From Acanthaster planci (taxonomy: Eukaryota; Echinodermata; Asteroidea; Valvatida; Acanthasteridae): a stretch of DNA of 64,000 nucleotides. Positions 11,400 through 25,211 of this stretch are shown here, piece by piece. Each line of letters starts with the position of its first letter. Position 1 is the first letter of the stretch. The notes below the pieces were generated by a model, which did not search any database, was not told the DNA's origin, and worked only from the letters and a program-made list of their open reading frames with translations. The stretch covers positions 628,335 to 692,334 of the forward strand of contig NW_019091411.1 in the NCBI RefSeq assembly GCF_001949145.1, given 5' to 3'. A program made the position numbers and the translations under genes.

Positions 11400-14300
11400 G
11401 CAGGCACCAAACTCCATACACGGAGACAGAGATTGTTTGTGACTACTTGTGAAAGGAACATACCATAACGAGAGGGGTGTCTGAAAAAATGAAGTGGAAA
11501 AAAATTGTTGGACAAAATCGGTTCAAATCGATAATTTTTAAAACTTCTTTTGACAGAAATGGAATTAATGAAGGGGAATAAATATGTGCTCAGCCGGAGT
11601 GTTAGTTGAAGACTGGCTCATGAGATTGGACACCGATAATATCCCTCCTTTTCAGCTTTTGCATTATCAGCATCTATTCTCCTGATCCCGTCTTAAGACC
11701 GGCCAAGCACAAATTTACTCCTACAGCAACTGACACAGTACTTAACAGTTTCTACAATAAGAGATTAACTTTCAGATGTTACGGCCTAGGTTGTGTTGTT
11801 CGTGTCACAAATTGCTTTGTTTGCTGCCTTTTTGGGGGGGGGGCTTTGCGGTTTCCAATCATTAAATCTCTCTGTTTTGTCACAAATTTTAGGTTTCTAG
11901 ATGGACATGTTAACAAGTGTGCTCATAATGGACCCAGTTTAATCAGCATGTTTGGCCGCATAACTATGACTAAATTTGGGATTGAGGTAAAAGGACTGTT
12001 ACTTATTTGTGTGTGCACCTGTAGATACTGAAATATTTGTTTATTGAATGAGATACAAAGCCTTTCTGCTGTTCTTAAAAGCCCTTTTCATTTTATGACC
12101 CGAGATGCATCAATTTCATGTAATTTTCATGTTCTTTGTAAATTTCGAACCACAAAACAATCACCTTTGGATTGCCAGTGTTTTGGCTTTTTTAAACATG
12201 GCCAAAGTAAGCTGTAGTCCAATATGGACAGAATTCAAAATTGGATACAGTTACCATTGCTCCATCTGGCATTAATAAGAAACATTTTTGACTCTGAGGA
12301 TCAGAAAATGTTCTAAATAACTTTAGATGATAATAACTACTTGTCTTAGTTTTCCAAACCGTGTCGCTTCTTGCGGATTGGAAATGGGCAACAGATTGGT
12401 TTAATGAAACAGTTGGAGTGGGGCTTGCCACCAACCGAAGGAACCTTCCCTGAGGTCTGAAGACTTTATTGTCCACAGGTGGACGCATCATACTAATGAG
12501 CAACTGAGATGCATTGAGGAAAGGAATTTAGTTCCCCCCTCTGATTTGCCTCATTAATGCCGTATTTTGAGGCAATTACGGCCGTATTCTGACTTGGGCT
12601 TAAATTTGCACCTGCCAACAAACTCGTGCTGTCAGGATGGACGGGTGGAACAAGAGGGAAGTGTTGGTTTCCAACAGTATGACAAAAAGAATGGTTCCTG
12701 TTTATTCTTGTGAGCCTTTTACATTGTACTGGATTTCAACGGCCATCATGGGTGTCTTGGGGGGGGGAGAGTTTCACTCCCTCATCCCAGGAAAAATTTC
12801 ACTTTCTTTTAGGAAAAAAAACGGTAAAGGAAGCAAGAAGAAAGGACAAAGGAAAGTTCCCTTGAAAATTCCTTGGATATGACCCCCATCTACTGTTTCA
12901 GGTTTGTCAGTCTGTCACTACTGAGCGCTTTGCCCTTCTCAGAAAGAGCTCTGCCACCTTTCTAGTGATGCCCATGGTGGCCATTGCAAAAAGGGGGCGG
13001 AGGCTCATATTTTTGGAAGGGTCAGGTTGCAAGTTACATGAGGTATTGTGGATGGATGTGCATCGTTTTTATAATCAGGCGTTGTACGATTTTTCGTTTA
13101 AAGGAACACCTGTGCTAATCTACGCACTGTTATTCATTTTGGGTGAGTGTGAAGAGATATTTCATTCATGTGTGAAGCTGTGTAAAAGGTGTATTTTTAT
13201 GAACTCAGGTTTATGATGTTAGATGAGTATGTAGTGCAAGTGCATGACCAGGGAAAACTGAAGGTGTTTTTATGAGGGCCATGACTGGCAACTCCACCAT
13301 AGGCCTACTGCTGAAATAAGTATTGCTAATGAGTGTTAACATCTGTTTTGTTCAACCACTTGAATCCTAGCAGTTGCCTATTATGGTAGGCATTTTTAGT
13401 AATGATTGTAGTGGTCGAAAACACTTTGAAAGCTTTGTTGTACTTTTTAAATGTATCTGAAACCAAAGAAATTTATGCCGTGTTATTTCTTGGTTTTAGA
13501 ATGCCACCTCTTCTCCATAAAATTGCCAAATATTGTCAGGTGTGTGTTTTAGAATACATTTATCTGGTGATCCACGTAAAGTACTGACATGATTTCAAGT
13601 TTATGCATATTTTGCAAATGTATACAAGTAATTAGTTGACTGCATTATTTGTTCCTTTGAGAAAACAATAAATATGTGAATAGAGCTTTGGAATGCATTA
13701 TGATGTCACCAGGTAATACTTGTCTCACTTGACTGAATCACTTTGTATGTTTGAGCATGGACTACTTTGGGGGATCTAGAACCAAATTTGCTGGGGGAGG
13801 GGCAGACTTTTTGGGGGGGTGCAAATTTCTTTATGTAGCCTTTAATAGCCTTTCTGAGGGGTGGAGCTAGATATTTGCGCTTTTTACACATTTTTTGATA
13901 GAGGGGAAATGAAACATTAAAGTACCCTTTTTTTAAGAAGAAGAAGACCCTATTTGAGAAGAGCTTGGCCCCTGTTACCTCCGATCCCCGGGATCCACCC
14001 TTTGGCCTGAGGCTTGCCTTTGAATGATGCTGGACCAACCAGTGTCTCATGACCAAATCCGGGCACAGTCATACCCGATACTTCCGAAAAGTGACCAAAT
14101 TCTTCGAACTTTTCTAGACCCACTGTCAGTGCCACATATTGACAGTAAACTTTTGCAAACGTGGTGTGTGGATGGCCATTTTTGCGTGTGTGGTTTTTTT
14201 TTTGGGGGGGGGGGGTTGTTTTGGGTTTGTTTACTTTATAAGTGGAACGAGCGCTTACACAAATTTCGACATCAGTACAAGCCGGCGCGCGCGCTGCAGG

Positions 14301-15100
14301 TATCGTCTGCTCGACAAAGACGGGCGTCCCTGACATTGTATCATACGTACGCCACATTGTTGTTGAGACAGGGAACCAGGCTGTAAAGATAAATATTTAT
14401 AGTGTTCATCTCACTCTGGTGCTGCTTGACAAAGTTCCTGAAGTATCGATGTCCCAGCTAGTGTATGCAGGTGGAGAACCGTGCTCACGTTTTTTCCACG
14501 GTTTATTGAAGTTGCTCGGTCGGGTTACAGGCTTTGTACTTCCTCCATGGTAATAATACAGTGTCATTGTACTTTCTTGAGTTGGCCTGTGTAACATGTA
14601 ATGTGCAAGCTCACTGCGACTGCTAGCATCGTGTGATGCAATAATTAGGTGTGGCTTTTTTTTTCAAACATTCGTCACGTATTCCTTATATGTACATGTA
14701 GAACGGGACCTACATACAGTATCATATTATCATATACATAAATGTTTGGAACATGGTTTATCCCAATAATTAGGTCCTTAGGCTCTATGACAATTCAGTG
14801 GGATGCTATTTGTTGACGTTAAGGACCCTGTTATAATATGCACAACACTGTTCAACTACCTACATAATGTAAGAATTTACAGTTTCTTGTACACGCAATG
14901 TCCTCCCAAAGAAACTCTTCAGTCCTTGAGTTGTATTAAGGAAGGCTTCACATGGCTGCAGTGGTGGTTTGGGACCGAGATAGTCATACACTTGTAAGAA
15001 AATACTAAGAAGATTAACAATTGAGTGAGCAAAATGTGGAGGGATTTCTATGGCACCAGTCACACGGCTGGGAACTTCGGAACGCTTCTTGCCTGGTTCC
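11400..15100. other. Intergenic, no gene recognised
   Basis: AT-rich sequence with G-runs (for example near 11835, 12760, 13790 and 14205). Open frames such as 13950-14357 (-) and 14242-14553 (+) have low-complexity or arbitrary composition and no family motif. Confidence 0.5.
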
Positions 15101-15146
15101 TAGACCTATTCCTATACCAAGTGACACTTGGGTCTTGAACGTTTGG

Positions 15147-15200
15147 AGTGGCACCATAGACCTGGAGGAGAAAAAAATCCTCCGGGTCTATGGTGGCACT
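15147..15200. repeat. Short-loop hairpin, 23-bp arms
   Basis: Arms 15147-15169 and 15178-15200 are complementary at 21 of 23 positions around an A-rich 8-nt loop. Weaker complementarity seems to continue outward for several tens of bases on each side (for example accaagtg against cacctggt), suggesting a decayed foldback element. The loop is short for a microRNA precursor. Confidence 0.75.
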
Positions 15201-15380
15201 AAACCGAACTTACGTGCGAACGAACACCTGGTTTATCGGCTAACTTAATTTCTCGAAACTTTTCCTTGAACTCATACGGTGTTTTACAGAAAGTAATTTA
15301 GCGAAGGTTTGACTGGTAAATTATTTTATGCTGTGTGAATTCATCACTTCAGCACTAATCAACATGTACCTTTGTGCAGC

Positions 15381-15414
15381 ATGATAATCTGGCCAACATT
15401 GGCCAGATTATCAT
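15381..15414. repeat. Perfect 15-bp hairpin
   Basis: atgataatctggcca is followed by a 4-nt loop and its exact reverse complement. It lies 180 bp beyond the larger hairpin at 15147-15200 and may belong to the same foldback element. There is no T-run to suggest a terminator. Confidence 0.75.
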
Positions 15415-17972
15415 TCGGTTTAGGGAAGGGGAGTGCACGCCCGTGTTGTTGAAGGACGGGCCAGGGGCATGCTATCTCAGATCACGGTGACTTCTTCTCA
15501 GTTCAAGCCTATTTTGGGGAAGAAGTCGACGGCGGGACTAAAGTTGTACTAAAAGAGGGCGCAATTTTCCTACAAACTGTTCGTTCGTCGCCCAGTGCCC
15601 ATGATAGGCCAGGTAGGGTGGGGTGCCTTACGCAGATTCTAATGGAAGGAACAACGTCTCACAGTTTCACAGCTAACGACGCGTAGAGCATTGTGGGATA
15701 ATTTCTGCTATAGCGCGCGAGCTCCGTCAATGCGTTACACAGGCGGCAGTTAGCAATTTGATATTTTTTCTTTTTCTTCCTCATTGCTGAAAAATTCTGA
15801 CTATCCTTTATTCGTTAATATAAAATTGATCAAGATAACCAATGATTTGAAATATATTGTAAAAAGAAACGTGATCAGTGTGAGAAGAGATAGATTACCA
15901 CATTGTGGTTATATATAACACATATACATATATATATACACATTGTGGTTGTACCAAGGCCATGTTTGTATCATATAGCCGACACTTCGCCGTGCTAAAA
16001 CATTTCCATTGGCCAAAATAAAATAAATTACATAATGCTTTGCTAACAGGAAGTGATAACCTCGCGGTAACAGGTCGTGCACAATGTGGCCAATCACAGT
16101 GCAAAGCCATCAGCCCAACCTGTTCGGGCGCTGGACGACGAGCAAATAGAAACGGAGGCCCCTGTGGTCGGAACTGCACTTCGCTGGTTCACAAACGACG
16201 ATGAAATGCACACGTTACGGTCTTGTCGCTAGCAGCAAAATTAACACTCCCGAAAAACATGGCTAGTTTCAGAGGATGGAGGGTGCTGCAGCCCAAGGCG
16301 GCTAGTAAGCTCACTTTCCCGGTAGGGGCTTACATAGATTTTTTTCCAATCGTGTTGTCGTCACTGATGTATAATTTTACCAACTGTCATTTCAAGCATC
16401 AGTACGTGCCTGACTTTTGTAGGCCTACCAGTTAAATTATGATTTGATGATGTTTTATTCGTTGGTCTGCGAGAGATCTGGGTGTACACATGTGTGTATG
16501 TGCTCTAAATTAACAGGCCTACATGTAATAACACAGAATTGCCACCTTGGGTTTCCAGGGTACGCATGGTTGCCTCTGAGGGTCACCACACAATGGATCA
16601 TTGTCGATAATTTTATTTGTTGGTCAACGACATTAGAAGGAGTGCTGTTTTTCTATCCTGTTTTGGTTTGGAGCCCATGTGGTTTTGTGGCTGTTTGGAA
16701 TTGAATGACCCATTACACAATCATCTGCACTTCCGATGGCTTGTTAATTGGATTGCTGGTTGGTCAGATCAGAAAATGCGCTGTTGTGGAGTCTTCGTGT
16801 GTTAAAATCATGGAGAATGGTTCCCATCAAAAAGAGTTATACTATTGTTGCACGTTCTCTTCCCAAGAGAAAGCTTGGAGGAATTGAAAATGGGGAAAGT
16901 TTGTCGGGGCTTTACGTATTCTGATGAGAGGGTTATTGTCAACAATGAGCGCCGAATTAGTTCATATAATTCGTGATTATTTCAAATTCCATCAATATTT
17001 TTGCCATAGAGTTTGGCGCAAACGTCACGGATTCTCCGCTTTGTCGATCTAGGTTGAATTGAATTCTGGCAGGCTTCTGCAATGAGACTTCTACCCCGAA
17101 TGATCTACTTATCATTCATGACTTGAATAAGTCCACGACCTCTTGTGGTGCACGCATTGCGGCCGTATCTCAAAATGAGAACGTTCTACTCCATGATCGC
17201 GCCAGTTCTGTCCACGTGGCTAGCTGCTCAGATATTGATAGTTGTTCAGTTAGGGATTTATTACGGATTTAAAAGAGGTGCTGCATGACAAGTTTTGAAT
17301 GTTTCACATTCATGCATTGAAAACAACATTTTCATTCGGTGATCGACAGATAATTATTTCCATTCCACTCGGCTTGACCTCGTGTTATAGAACATTCCAA
17401 AGGTCTCCACGGGAAGTTATCATAAACATGTTCGCGTTACTCATAAACATTTCTACTTAAAAAGAATCCCATCAGAAGTATTGCGCTTTCCAGGTAGTCT
17501 TATAGAGGGATCCCAATACGACGCTTTTAGCATCGATCTGCGCACTTCCGCGTTTGAAAACGAGGCTGTATGTGTCAGCTTCAATTCTTAATTTGATCAG
17601 ACGATTGAAAGTAAGAAGTAAAGACACAGATACGTAGGCCTAAAGGCATATTAAATTCAGACTTTTCGGGCTGCAAATTTTTGTGGAAGAGTCTTTCAGG
17701 ATGATCCGACACGTGAAATCAAAGGAAAAAATAATGGCAATTTACCGCGAACTAACGTACCTGCGATGGTCGTTTATATCTTGTGCAGTGGGCATGGTTT
17801 AAACTCAAGTGGCACCACACGAGCCGGATACTGCATGCACATGTACTGTGTCGACTCCGCAGGCGCGTGTGACGAGCCTCGATTTCGATGCGGTATGAGC
17901 AGACGGCGCTGATGTGAAATCCATCTATAAGTCTGTTGTGTTGAATATGCCTGGCAAACCGCAGCGAGGAAT
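15415..17972. other. Intergenic, no gene recognised
   Basis: Unique AT-rich sequence. A small repeat of cacattgtggtt around an AT-rich tract lies at 15898-15952. No reading frame shows family motifs. Confidence 0.45.
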
Positions 17973-18534
17973 GCGTACAAATGGCCTTAACGGAAGGAAG
18001 TGTGAGCGGGCCATTGAAAACAGGGATAGGGGTGCGAGTTTGATGATAATTTTCTCTCAGGTTTTCTGGCTTTGTTAAATTTTTCCTTCACAGAATGCAT
18101 TAAATCGTTTTGGTATTTGTTTCCATAATCTAAGCGGGATTTTTAGTGAGCCTGTAAAAAGATCTTAAATAATCGTGATTTTCCTGCGCGCACGAGATTG
18201 TCGTAATCCCCCGTATCTAAGCCGGCCTCTTTTCGTGCTGTTTTATAATAAAGATACATGTATACTACCAGTACGTATGATGGAAGGGGACCATATTAAA
18301 CGGCGATCTCTCGCGTGAGCACAGGACAAATCTCAGTTGTGAAGTGTTTTACAGAGCACCAAAGACTCCCGCTGAGATAAGAAACTAATAGCAAAAATGA
18401 TTTAATTGGATTTTCTAAAGAAAAAAATCAACAAAGCCAGAAAACCTCGGAAAATGATCATCATAGTCACACCATTGTATCTTTTTAAGGGCCCGCTCAC
18501 ACTCTTTGTCTTGCCGCTGAGGCCATTTGTGCGC
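17973..18534. mobile_element. Foldback-type inverted-repeat element, about 560 bp
   Basis: Left arm 17973-18076 and right arm 18430-18534 are imperfect inverted repeats of about 105 bp. Matched blocks include acaaatggcc with ggccatttgt, agtgtgagcgggcc with ggcccgctcacact, and ttttctggctttgtt with aacaaagccagaaaa. The 350-bp centre has no coding capacity. No clear target-site duplication was seen and the superfamily is unknown. Confidence 0.75.
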
Positions 18535-21500
18535 ATGGCGAGCATAATTATGAATTTATTATTGAAAAGGTCTATTAGCTAGCGAGGAATTGAAACTTGG
18601 CTGTGTGGTGTCTTGTGCATGTGACCGTGACTGACTGTTCAAGGTTATGACAAGCAGGGACCGGTGATACCCCTAAAGAAGAAATCAGTATTGAAGGCCT
18701 CTGTGTCATATTATTTTTGAGCTTCGGTTTTTGCGATTTGCGTTTGCCTGTCGCCTGAGGTTTGTAAATCCCCACCGAACTTCGATCATTTGCATGCGTC
18801 TGTTTACCCGCAGTCCCAGCGAGGGTGATAGTAATGGCAAAACCATCGATATTTTTCCCCGGAAGGCGTCCGCGAAGAAAAAGGTGCCTACTCCAAGGAA
18901 TAGCGGGCGACCACGTGATGATGGTTGTGCGCCATGTTGAAATGATATCTCATGTATCGTAAGTCATGAACTTTGCGAGTTCCTTTACACATGAACGATG
19001 CACATTGTATTCTGCCGACAGAAATAATTTTTTCTGTCACAAGTACGAATACTGACGAGTCAGGATGAGATGATCGACTTGCCAGGGAACAAAAATTATA
19101 ATGTTTAAAACACATTCAAGGCGACTGTGTTTTCTTCAACGTTTGTCCCTAACGAACTGACTTCAACAGTTCAATAACATGATTGTTTTCCTCTAGTCTT
19201 ATTGTCCTCTAGTCTGTCACGGCTTGGACTACAAGACAGCTGTGACTTTGGTTTTTACAGTAGGTGATCAACGTAAACCACTCCAGTTTTTTTGTAACAT
19301 GGAGAAACAAGATGAATATTTCAGCCGCCAGAATCACTGAACGCTGTTGCGGTAAGGTTAATGTGTACCAGGTGGGGTTACTGGGTAGTTACGTGACCTG
19401 TGATCTCTTAATTTTACTCTAGGCGCAGCACTTGAAATATATCGACGCAGAGGGGTCAGGAACCTAAAGTTTGGGATAAGCAGAGCAGCTCATTAGAAAT
19501 AGAACAGAGCAGTAGTTCAGTATACCGCTGACGTGACGGAAAAAAGCGCCCAATATACTTTTGATGGATTGCCCGTTTCCTGGATTGAATTTCGACCACT
19601 CAAAGAAGGTAAGCATTTTTTTCTGCCTCAAGTAGAGTTTTTCCAAAAGGTTTTGGGGAAATTGTTCTCCATGATGTGCCTATCTAATTACCATAATAAA
19701 ATTTGCCCCATTTGCATTTGTAATAAAATTTATACGTAATATCTTTCTTGAATATCCCTCAGTAATTGTATATCAGCAATGTATCACTAATCAACTCGGG
19801 TTCTTCCGCAGCGTTTCCGTTCATCACGTGACGAGGGCACATGACGGCGTTATTAAGCTAGTTGAAAGTACAGTGTCCTCTACGGTCATGCTAACACTGA
19901 GTCAACAAAATTAGGCAGGGCAATATTATTGTAGAAAGTACATGACATCAGTCCTTTATTTATTAAAATGCGTAAGCAGCTGCCTCACTCGCATGATGAA
20001 ATACAAAAAAAATTTAGGCACACTGTACTGACTTACGTACATTTATGCACGTGGTACTTGCATGGCTGACTGTCTTCCGTAAACTTTGCAAGATTATGGC
20101 CAAATCTTCACCTGATAAAAAGAGACTGTTAGGGATGGGATGTTGCGTGCAGCCAGTGTTATACACGTGTCTCCCCATTTCAGAGAGAACTGAATATTAC
20201 CGCAGTTGAGGGAACTTAAAGTTGAAGGGCTCTGCCCTCTCACTTCGCAAGTCATTGTGGGAAGAATGAGGTCTTTCTTTGCCGGTTGTGCATAAGGATT
20301 TGTGAGAGTCGAAGATTGGGGACAGGGTTTATTAATTGGATCACAAAAGCGAACACGATTTTGTGACAACAAATCAAATATTTGCACCTCAAATTCGCAG
20401 AAGTTGTGCACTGCACATGTCAACTCAAGCAAACTCACGTATCACTTTTTGTGACGTCAAGTCGCTTCTCTTGCATTCGCCTGACGCAGAACCAGCCATT
20501 AGATAGCATACCTTTTTTGCCTTTAGTGAGTCAAAATGATATTGTGTGAGGCTGTAATACATTTTAGAGAACCGATAATCGGCAGCGATCCTTTGATGAC
20601 GAAGAGAGCGTTTTATCTGTGAATTTTTATTTCTTGACGTGTTATCACAAAAGTTTTGCTTTGGCAATCGCATCGATCTTTCAGGAAGTCACGCCTGTTT
20701 TTTTTCTGGAACAAAAATGAAACAGCGAGAAGATTGATGGAGCAACCATCCAGACATTGAAGGGTAAATATTCACAGAGATTGTGACAAACGTTTCCGCT
20801 TGACTTTACTGCGGTCAATGTCGCGATCTATGATACATAAAGTTTTACTCTTCAGTAAGTTTTTATTGGCGCCGCAGTTTCTCCATTCTTCAAGATCTGC
20901 AGTTAGCCCCCATGTAAAGGCCGGAGCACAGGCTCAATGTTGCTAAGAGCTCAGTGATACAGTGATTCCTTTCGATGGAATTTGTGGTGAGCTAATTATT
21001 ACCAAATACAGCGCTCAAGAAAAGGCCTTGTGTTGCGCCTTCAAATCCTCCCTTAGGGAGTGATAAGATAGCGCCCTGCTGCGTGGCGTGTGGTTGGTAG
21101 CCTGGAGTATGTCATCCTGCTCTCTATAGACCTTTTTCCTGTGATGTAACGATCGTGCTGGACCTCTGATGTGTTGTGATGGTAATGAGTGCATAGTGTT
21201 GCGATAGTAATCTACTTATTCAAGATAAACTAGTCAAGGATGCAGCGTTCGCACATGCGCTTGCACGTGGTTGAAGCTGCCTGTAGGAATATATGCGATC
21301 ACCGTGGCCAAGGCGGTCCACACATGTGGTGGTATTGTTTACATTTAGTCACGTGGGTTAAAAAGGTCTATACCATGAAGCACGCCCAGTCATTACCCAT
21401 TAGTACCAGCTTTATCGCTGGATTTTAATTTGCTGTGATTGTTATAAGTGCGCTGGTCTTGTCATTGTAATCAGTAAACGTATAAAAAAAATATAGTGAC

Positions 21501-22284
21501 AGATCACATGTCCTTTTGGGCAACATAAAAAAAATTCTGATTAAAAGATAATTAGCGACAGTGATAAAGAACATAAATAGTACAAAGTGGGAGCAATTAC
21601 CTGCAAAAGCAGGAAAAGGAAAGACACAACATATTTGCCTTTTCTTGTCTCCAACCAGGGGCTTCAGACCGATACCCGTCGGAAACGGAATTCGTGACAG
21701 GCCGACATAAATGAATATTTATGACGTGAATTAGCAAACACAAAACTGGTAAATAGCTAGGCGTAAAGGAATTAGCCAACAGTTCTATGCGCAGTATTTT
21801 GTAATGGGATTAGCCAACATTTTGTTGGGCAATAGTTTATAACGTGACGTCGGTAGTTGCAGAAGGGTGTAAAGGAAAACTAAGTTGGGAGTGCTAAATT
21901 TGCAAATAGAGGGTCAGAAAACAGTTGACAAAAAATGTAAGGATTTATTCTACCTAGCCTTTTCTGTTACATTGTGGTGTAATTGTACACATGAAATTAA
22001 CATTTCAAAGGGAAGGCACATATCGGGGGCGTATGAAATTCACGTAGTATCAAAGATTCACCAGGAATCGTGAATTGCTTAGAGAAACATAGAGCAAGGA
22101 ACAGGACCGATGAAAGGTTTGTTATAAAGTTTCCCAGAGCCAAGGAAATGTTTCAAGTAGCATGCTGTTTTTGTTTTTATGGCGCGTTCAGCTACTCAGG
22201 CTATTTGCGCCAACAACTTTATGTTTATTCATAAACTTTATTAATCAGCATCACATTATAAAGTTAGGAAGAAGGTCCAGTTTT
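18535..22284. other. Intergenic, no gene recognised
   Basis: No coding, RNA or repeat feature that I can support. All open frames are short and lack recognisable motifs or paired splice signals. Confidence 0.45.
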
Positions 22285-22415
22285 AGATGCAGGAGGAAAT
22301 CGGGGTACCCGGAGAAAACCTGAGAGAGCGAGTGCGGACTGGAAACCAAATGCAGTTAAAGCTTGGGCCAAGTAGGGACTCAAACCCGGGCCTTATTGGT
22401 GCAAAGCGAAAAAAT
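22285..22415 (-). repeat. Possible tRNA-derived SINE remnant
   Basis: On the - strand a B-box-like gggtttgagtccc is followed by about 80 bp containing gttttctccgggtacc and gatttcctcctgc. Similar phrases are widespread in invertebrate interspersed repeats. No A-box, tail or target duplication was found, so the class is inferred. Confidence 0.3.
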
Positions 22416-24908
22416 AAAAAGGCTACGCAAACCTGCACCCCCTTTCATGCAATAACACCCACGTTTTGATGTGATGAGTCAAGCAAGCCCCGGGCAGTCA
22501 CAGTATCTCCTTCGCAAACAACTTAATGCGCAGTCGTGCAGAATTAATGCATATGGTCAGCAGAAACTGCACCAGTGCCATCAAAATACAGAAGGCACTT
22601 TTCCCGGTGAACATAAAAAAACTAAGATCTCTTATCGATATCCCTGCAGGCGAAATGTAATTCTTTATAAACAAACATTTTTCCTGCGGTGACAATAAAT
22701 TGAAAATGTTTATTTATCCACGAAGAGAACAAATTATAATAGAAACTCAGTGACTTGTGACACAAAGAGAAAGCGTCAGTTATATCACAAGTGGGGCATT
22801 AACGTACAGGCACAAATTCAACAAAAGTGTTTGAACATCTTAGAATTTTGTTTTGGGATTAAGGTTTTTGTTGTATAATCATTTCCTTGTTTTCCTCCAT
22901 TGGTAATTCTAATATCCTTTGGACAATTGCAAAAGGCTGTAAGTTCCTTGTTTGATCGTACTTAAGCCTACTTCCACTCTGATAATTTCAACGTGGAACA
23001 GCGTAACATTCCACTGTGTAAAATATGAACAATACTTGTAACCTCTAAATTATGTATGGGCATTCAATGTCACTCCATTGCCAACTCCATTTACTAAAAC
23101 GATTCGCAAAGTTGAGATGAAACTTTTAAACGGAACTCCCACGTCTCACTGGGATTTTTCCTTTTTCCGAGAAAGCTTTCCAACCGACAAATATCACACA
23201 TCTCCGTTTAATTGGCACGCAAGCTGTGGATTCCACACGAAAAAAAATCTTCAATTCTGTTTTGGCCCAGTCTTTGTCTTCGGAGCCAGCAGCCAAATTA
23301 TGCACCTTCTGTAATTCCATATACTGTTGGATTTGAGTCACCCCATAATTGGCATGTCCATAATTGTGATTATATCATCATAATATTATGTTGTTTACGA
23401 GTGCCGAGGATGTACCCAATCAGTGGACAATGGGAAACGGAAGGGTTTATCAGTGTGCACCCCAGTCAGCCCCCGTCCACCTGTACCCCCGCCCAAGACG
23501 TGTCACCTGCCCAGCCATAGAACAAAGACGATCACACTGCTTTGTATCTTCGTAATTAGGTTTATTCCTATTCCCGTTTCTCCTGTTGTGTCTTGACACC
23601 TCTTCTCAATTATTAGATTCTGTGACTTTGTCGACACAGTGTGGTGATTGTATACAGTAGGCGTGCCAGTCCGGTATAAATGTCCCCCGGGGCCCTAGCG
23701 GACGTGGACTTTAGGGGGTTATTTTCGTGTTGCCTTGTTCCACAAAGTCCTGGATGAATAAAACACAAACTCAGCGCTGTAAATCGTAACTGCTCTACCG
23801 TGGCACGGTCACTGAGTGGTATTGTTGGATTTCCAGGTTTCCCTTTGATTTCGTATCAAGGACCACTACTTTAGGTATATTCCTGCCTGGTCCTTTCTGG
23901 TTGTGCATCATTTTCTTCTACGTGTGAGTTTGGTAAATCCTTGCAGGCCTAATGTTTGCAATTCGTATCTGTCGATGGTGAAAACGCGTTTTGGGTTTTG
24001 CTGTTTTCCACCGTTTTAGATTTGAGTTGGTTAATTTCCCGCACGTGCAGTCGTTGAAATAGGCCCGCGGAACAGACTATGATCACTGATCATCTGGAAA
24101 TGCCACTATAACTTTCTGGACGCCCGACCTAAAGGTTTTAGAAAGTCCCAGTGCATTATCGCCCCAATGCCGCAACGCTTGAGTAATTTGGAAGTGTCCG
24201 CTGAGTCTTGATATTTACCGCAAGCGCACTTTTGAACTTATCATCAGTCGCCGCAATTAATCACAATATAGGCGATGCCCATGTAAACTGACACCGCGAC
24301 CACTCAACCAGCGTCTTGTACATCACCAGCCGGCATATGCTAACCTCGGTCATACTTCACGGCATGCTGCGCCAGCAAATCCAGCATGAATATCCCACCC
24401 AGAGAGGCGGAAGATTACCGTATTATCGGCACCTCAGGGCGACTGTATCCCCCGGGGCTACCAGCCCGCAAGCTGGGTCGCACCCAGTCGTCGGTCGCCT
24501 CCCCAACTCCCCTGGCGCATAGAAAAACACATCTCTCCTGTTTTTCGGTAGAATAATACAAGATGTTGTTCTGTTTATATGTGTCTTAATACTTGTGGTT
24601 TGTTGCCGGGATATGGATATGACACCTGGGATTCAGCCTTAAGTTAACGGTAGGTATATTAAAGTGAGAGAGAGAGATAGGCCCAATAATGAATGGTTAT
24701 CTGTTGTGCAGTTGATGACCAACTCAACGAGCCTTTTAGTCATGTTAGTAGCTGAGACAAGAATAGGGCTGGGGTAGTGGTAACTGCCCTGTCTGAACCA
24801 TTGCCCCTCACCCCTTTGGAAAATTGGGCTTTTTTGAGGGGTGGTGTTGTCACAGAATATATATACATGGATGTGGTCCCCAAGTGTGGACTAAGACCTA
24901 TCTCAAGG
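22416..24908. other. Intergenic, no gene recognised
   Basis: A C-rich patch at 24290-24520 has an open frame but no recognisable protein motif; otherwise AT-rich unique sequence. Confidence 0.4.
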
Positions 24909-25088
24909 CCGGTTTATACTTGGTGCAAAAGCAAACACAAACTCGAATTTGTGACGTCAGATTGAAATATTCCCGCTACGTATTCAAAATTATGCTTGAA
25001 ACATTTCAACTCCAGCGAAAGATTGCTCCATATCATTCATGACGTGAAATTCGCTTCCCTTTCACATTCGCGAGTAGTATGAACCGGC
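24909..25088. mobile_element. MITE with GCCGGTT... termini, about 180 bp
   Basis: Ends are gccggtttatact and agtatgaaccggc, reverse complements with one mismatch. Weaker complementarity extends about 50 bp inward, including gaatttgtgacgtca against tgacgtgaaattc. No coding capacity. No convincing target-site duplication, so the superfamily is open. Confidence 0.65.
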
Positions 25089-25125
25089 ATAAAGGTTTTT
25101 GGAAGATCCGTTCACTGTTCAGACT

Positions 25126-25211
25126 CAGCGGCGTAGCGGGGGGGGGGACTGACTCCCTGTGGGAACTCTTATTGCCCGTCCCCCTTTCAGATAAGCCTGA
25201 CTTCGCCACTG
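25126..25211. mobile_element. Short hAT-like MITE remnant
   Basis: Begins cagcggcgtagc and ends cttcgccactg, matching the termini of the longer element at 28436-28649. It is about 86 bp with a G-run after the left end. No clear 8-bp target duplication, so it is probably decayed. Confidence 0.5.

Noticed and set aside
13706-14553. Several 100-135-codon frames on both strands
   Set aside because: They run through G-rich low-complexity DNA and overlap each other without motifs.
24290-24522. C-rich open frame that could be an exon
   Set aside because: No recognisable motif in any frame and no convincing pair of splice sites.
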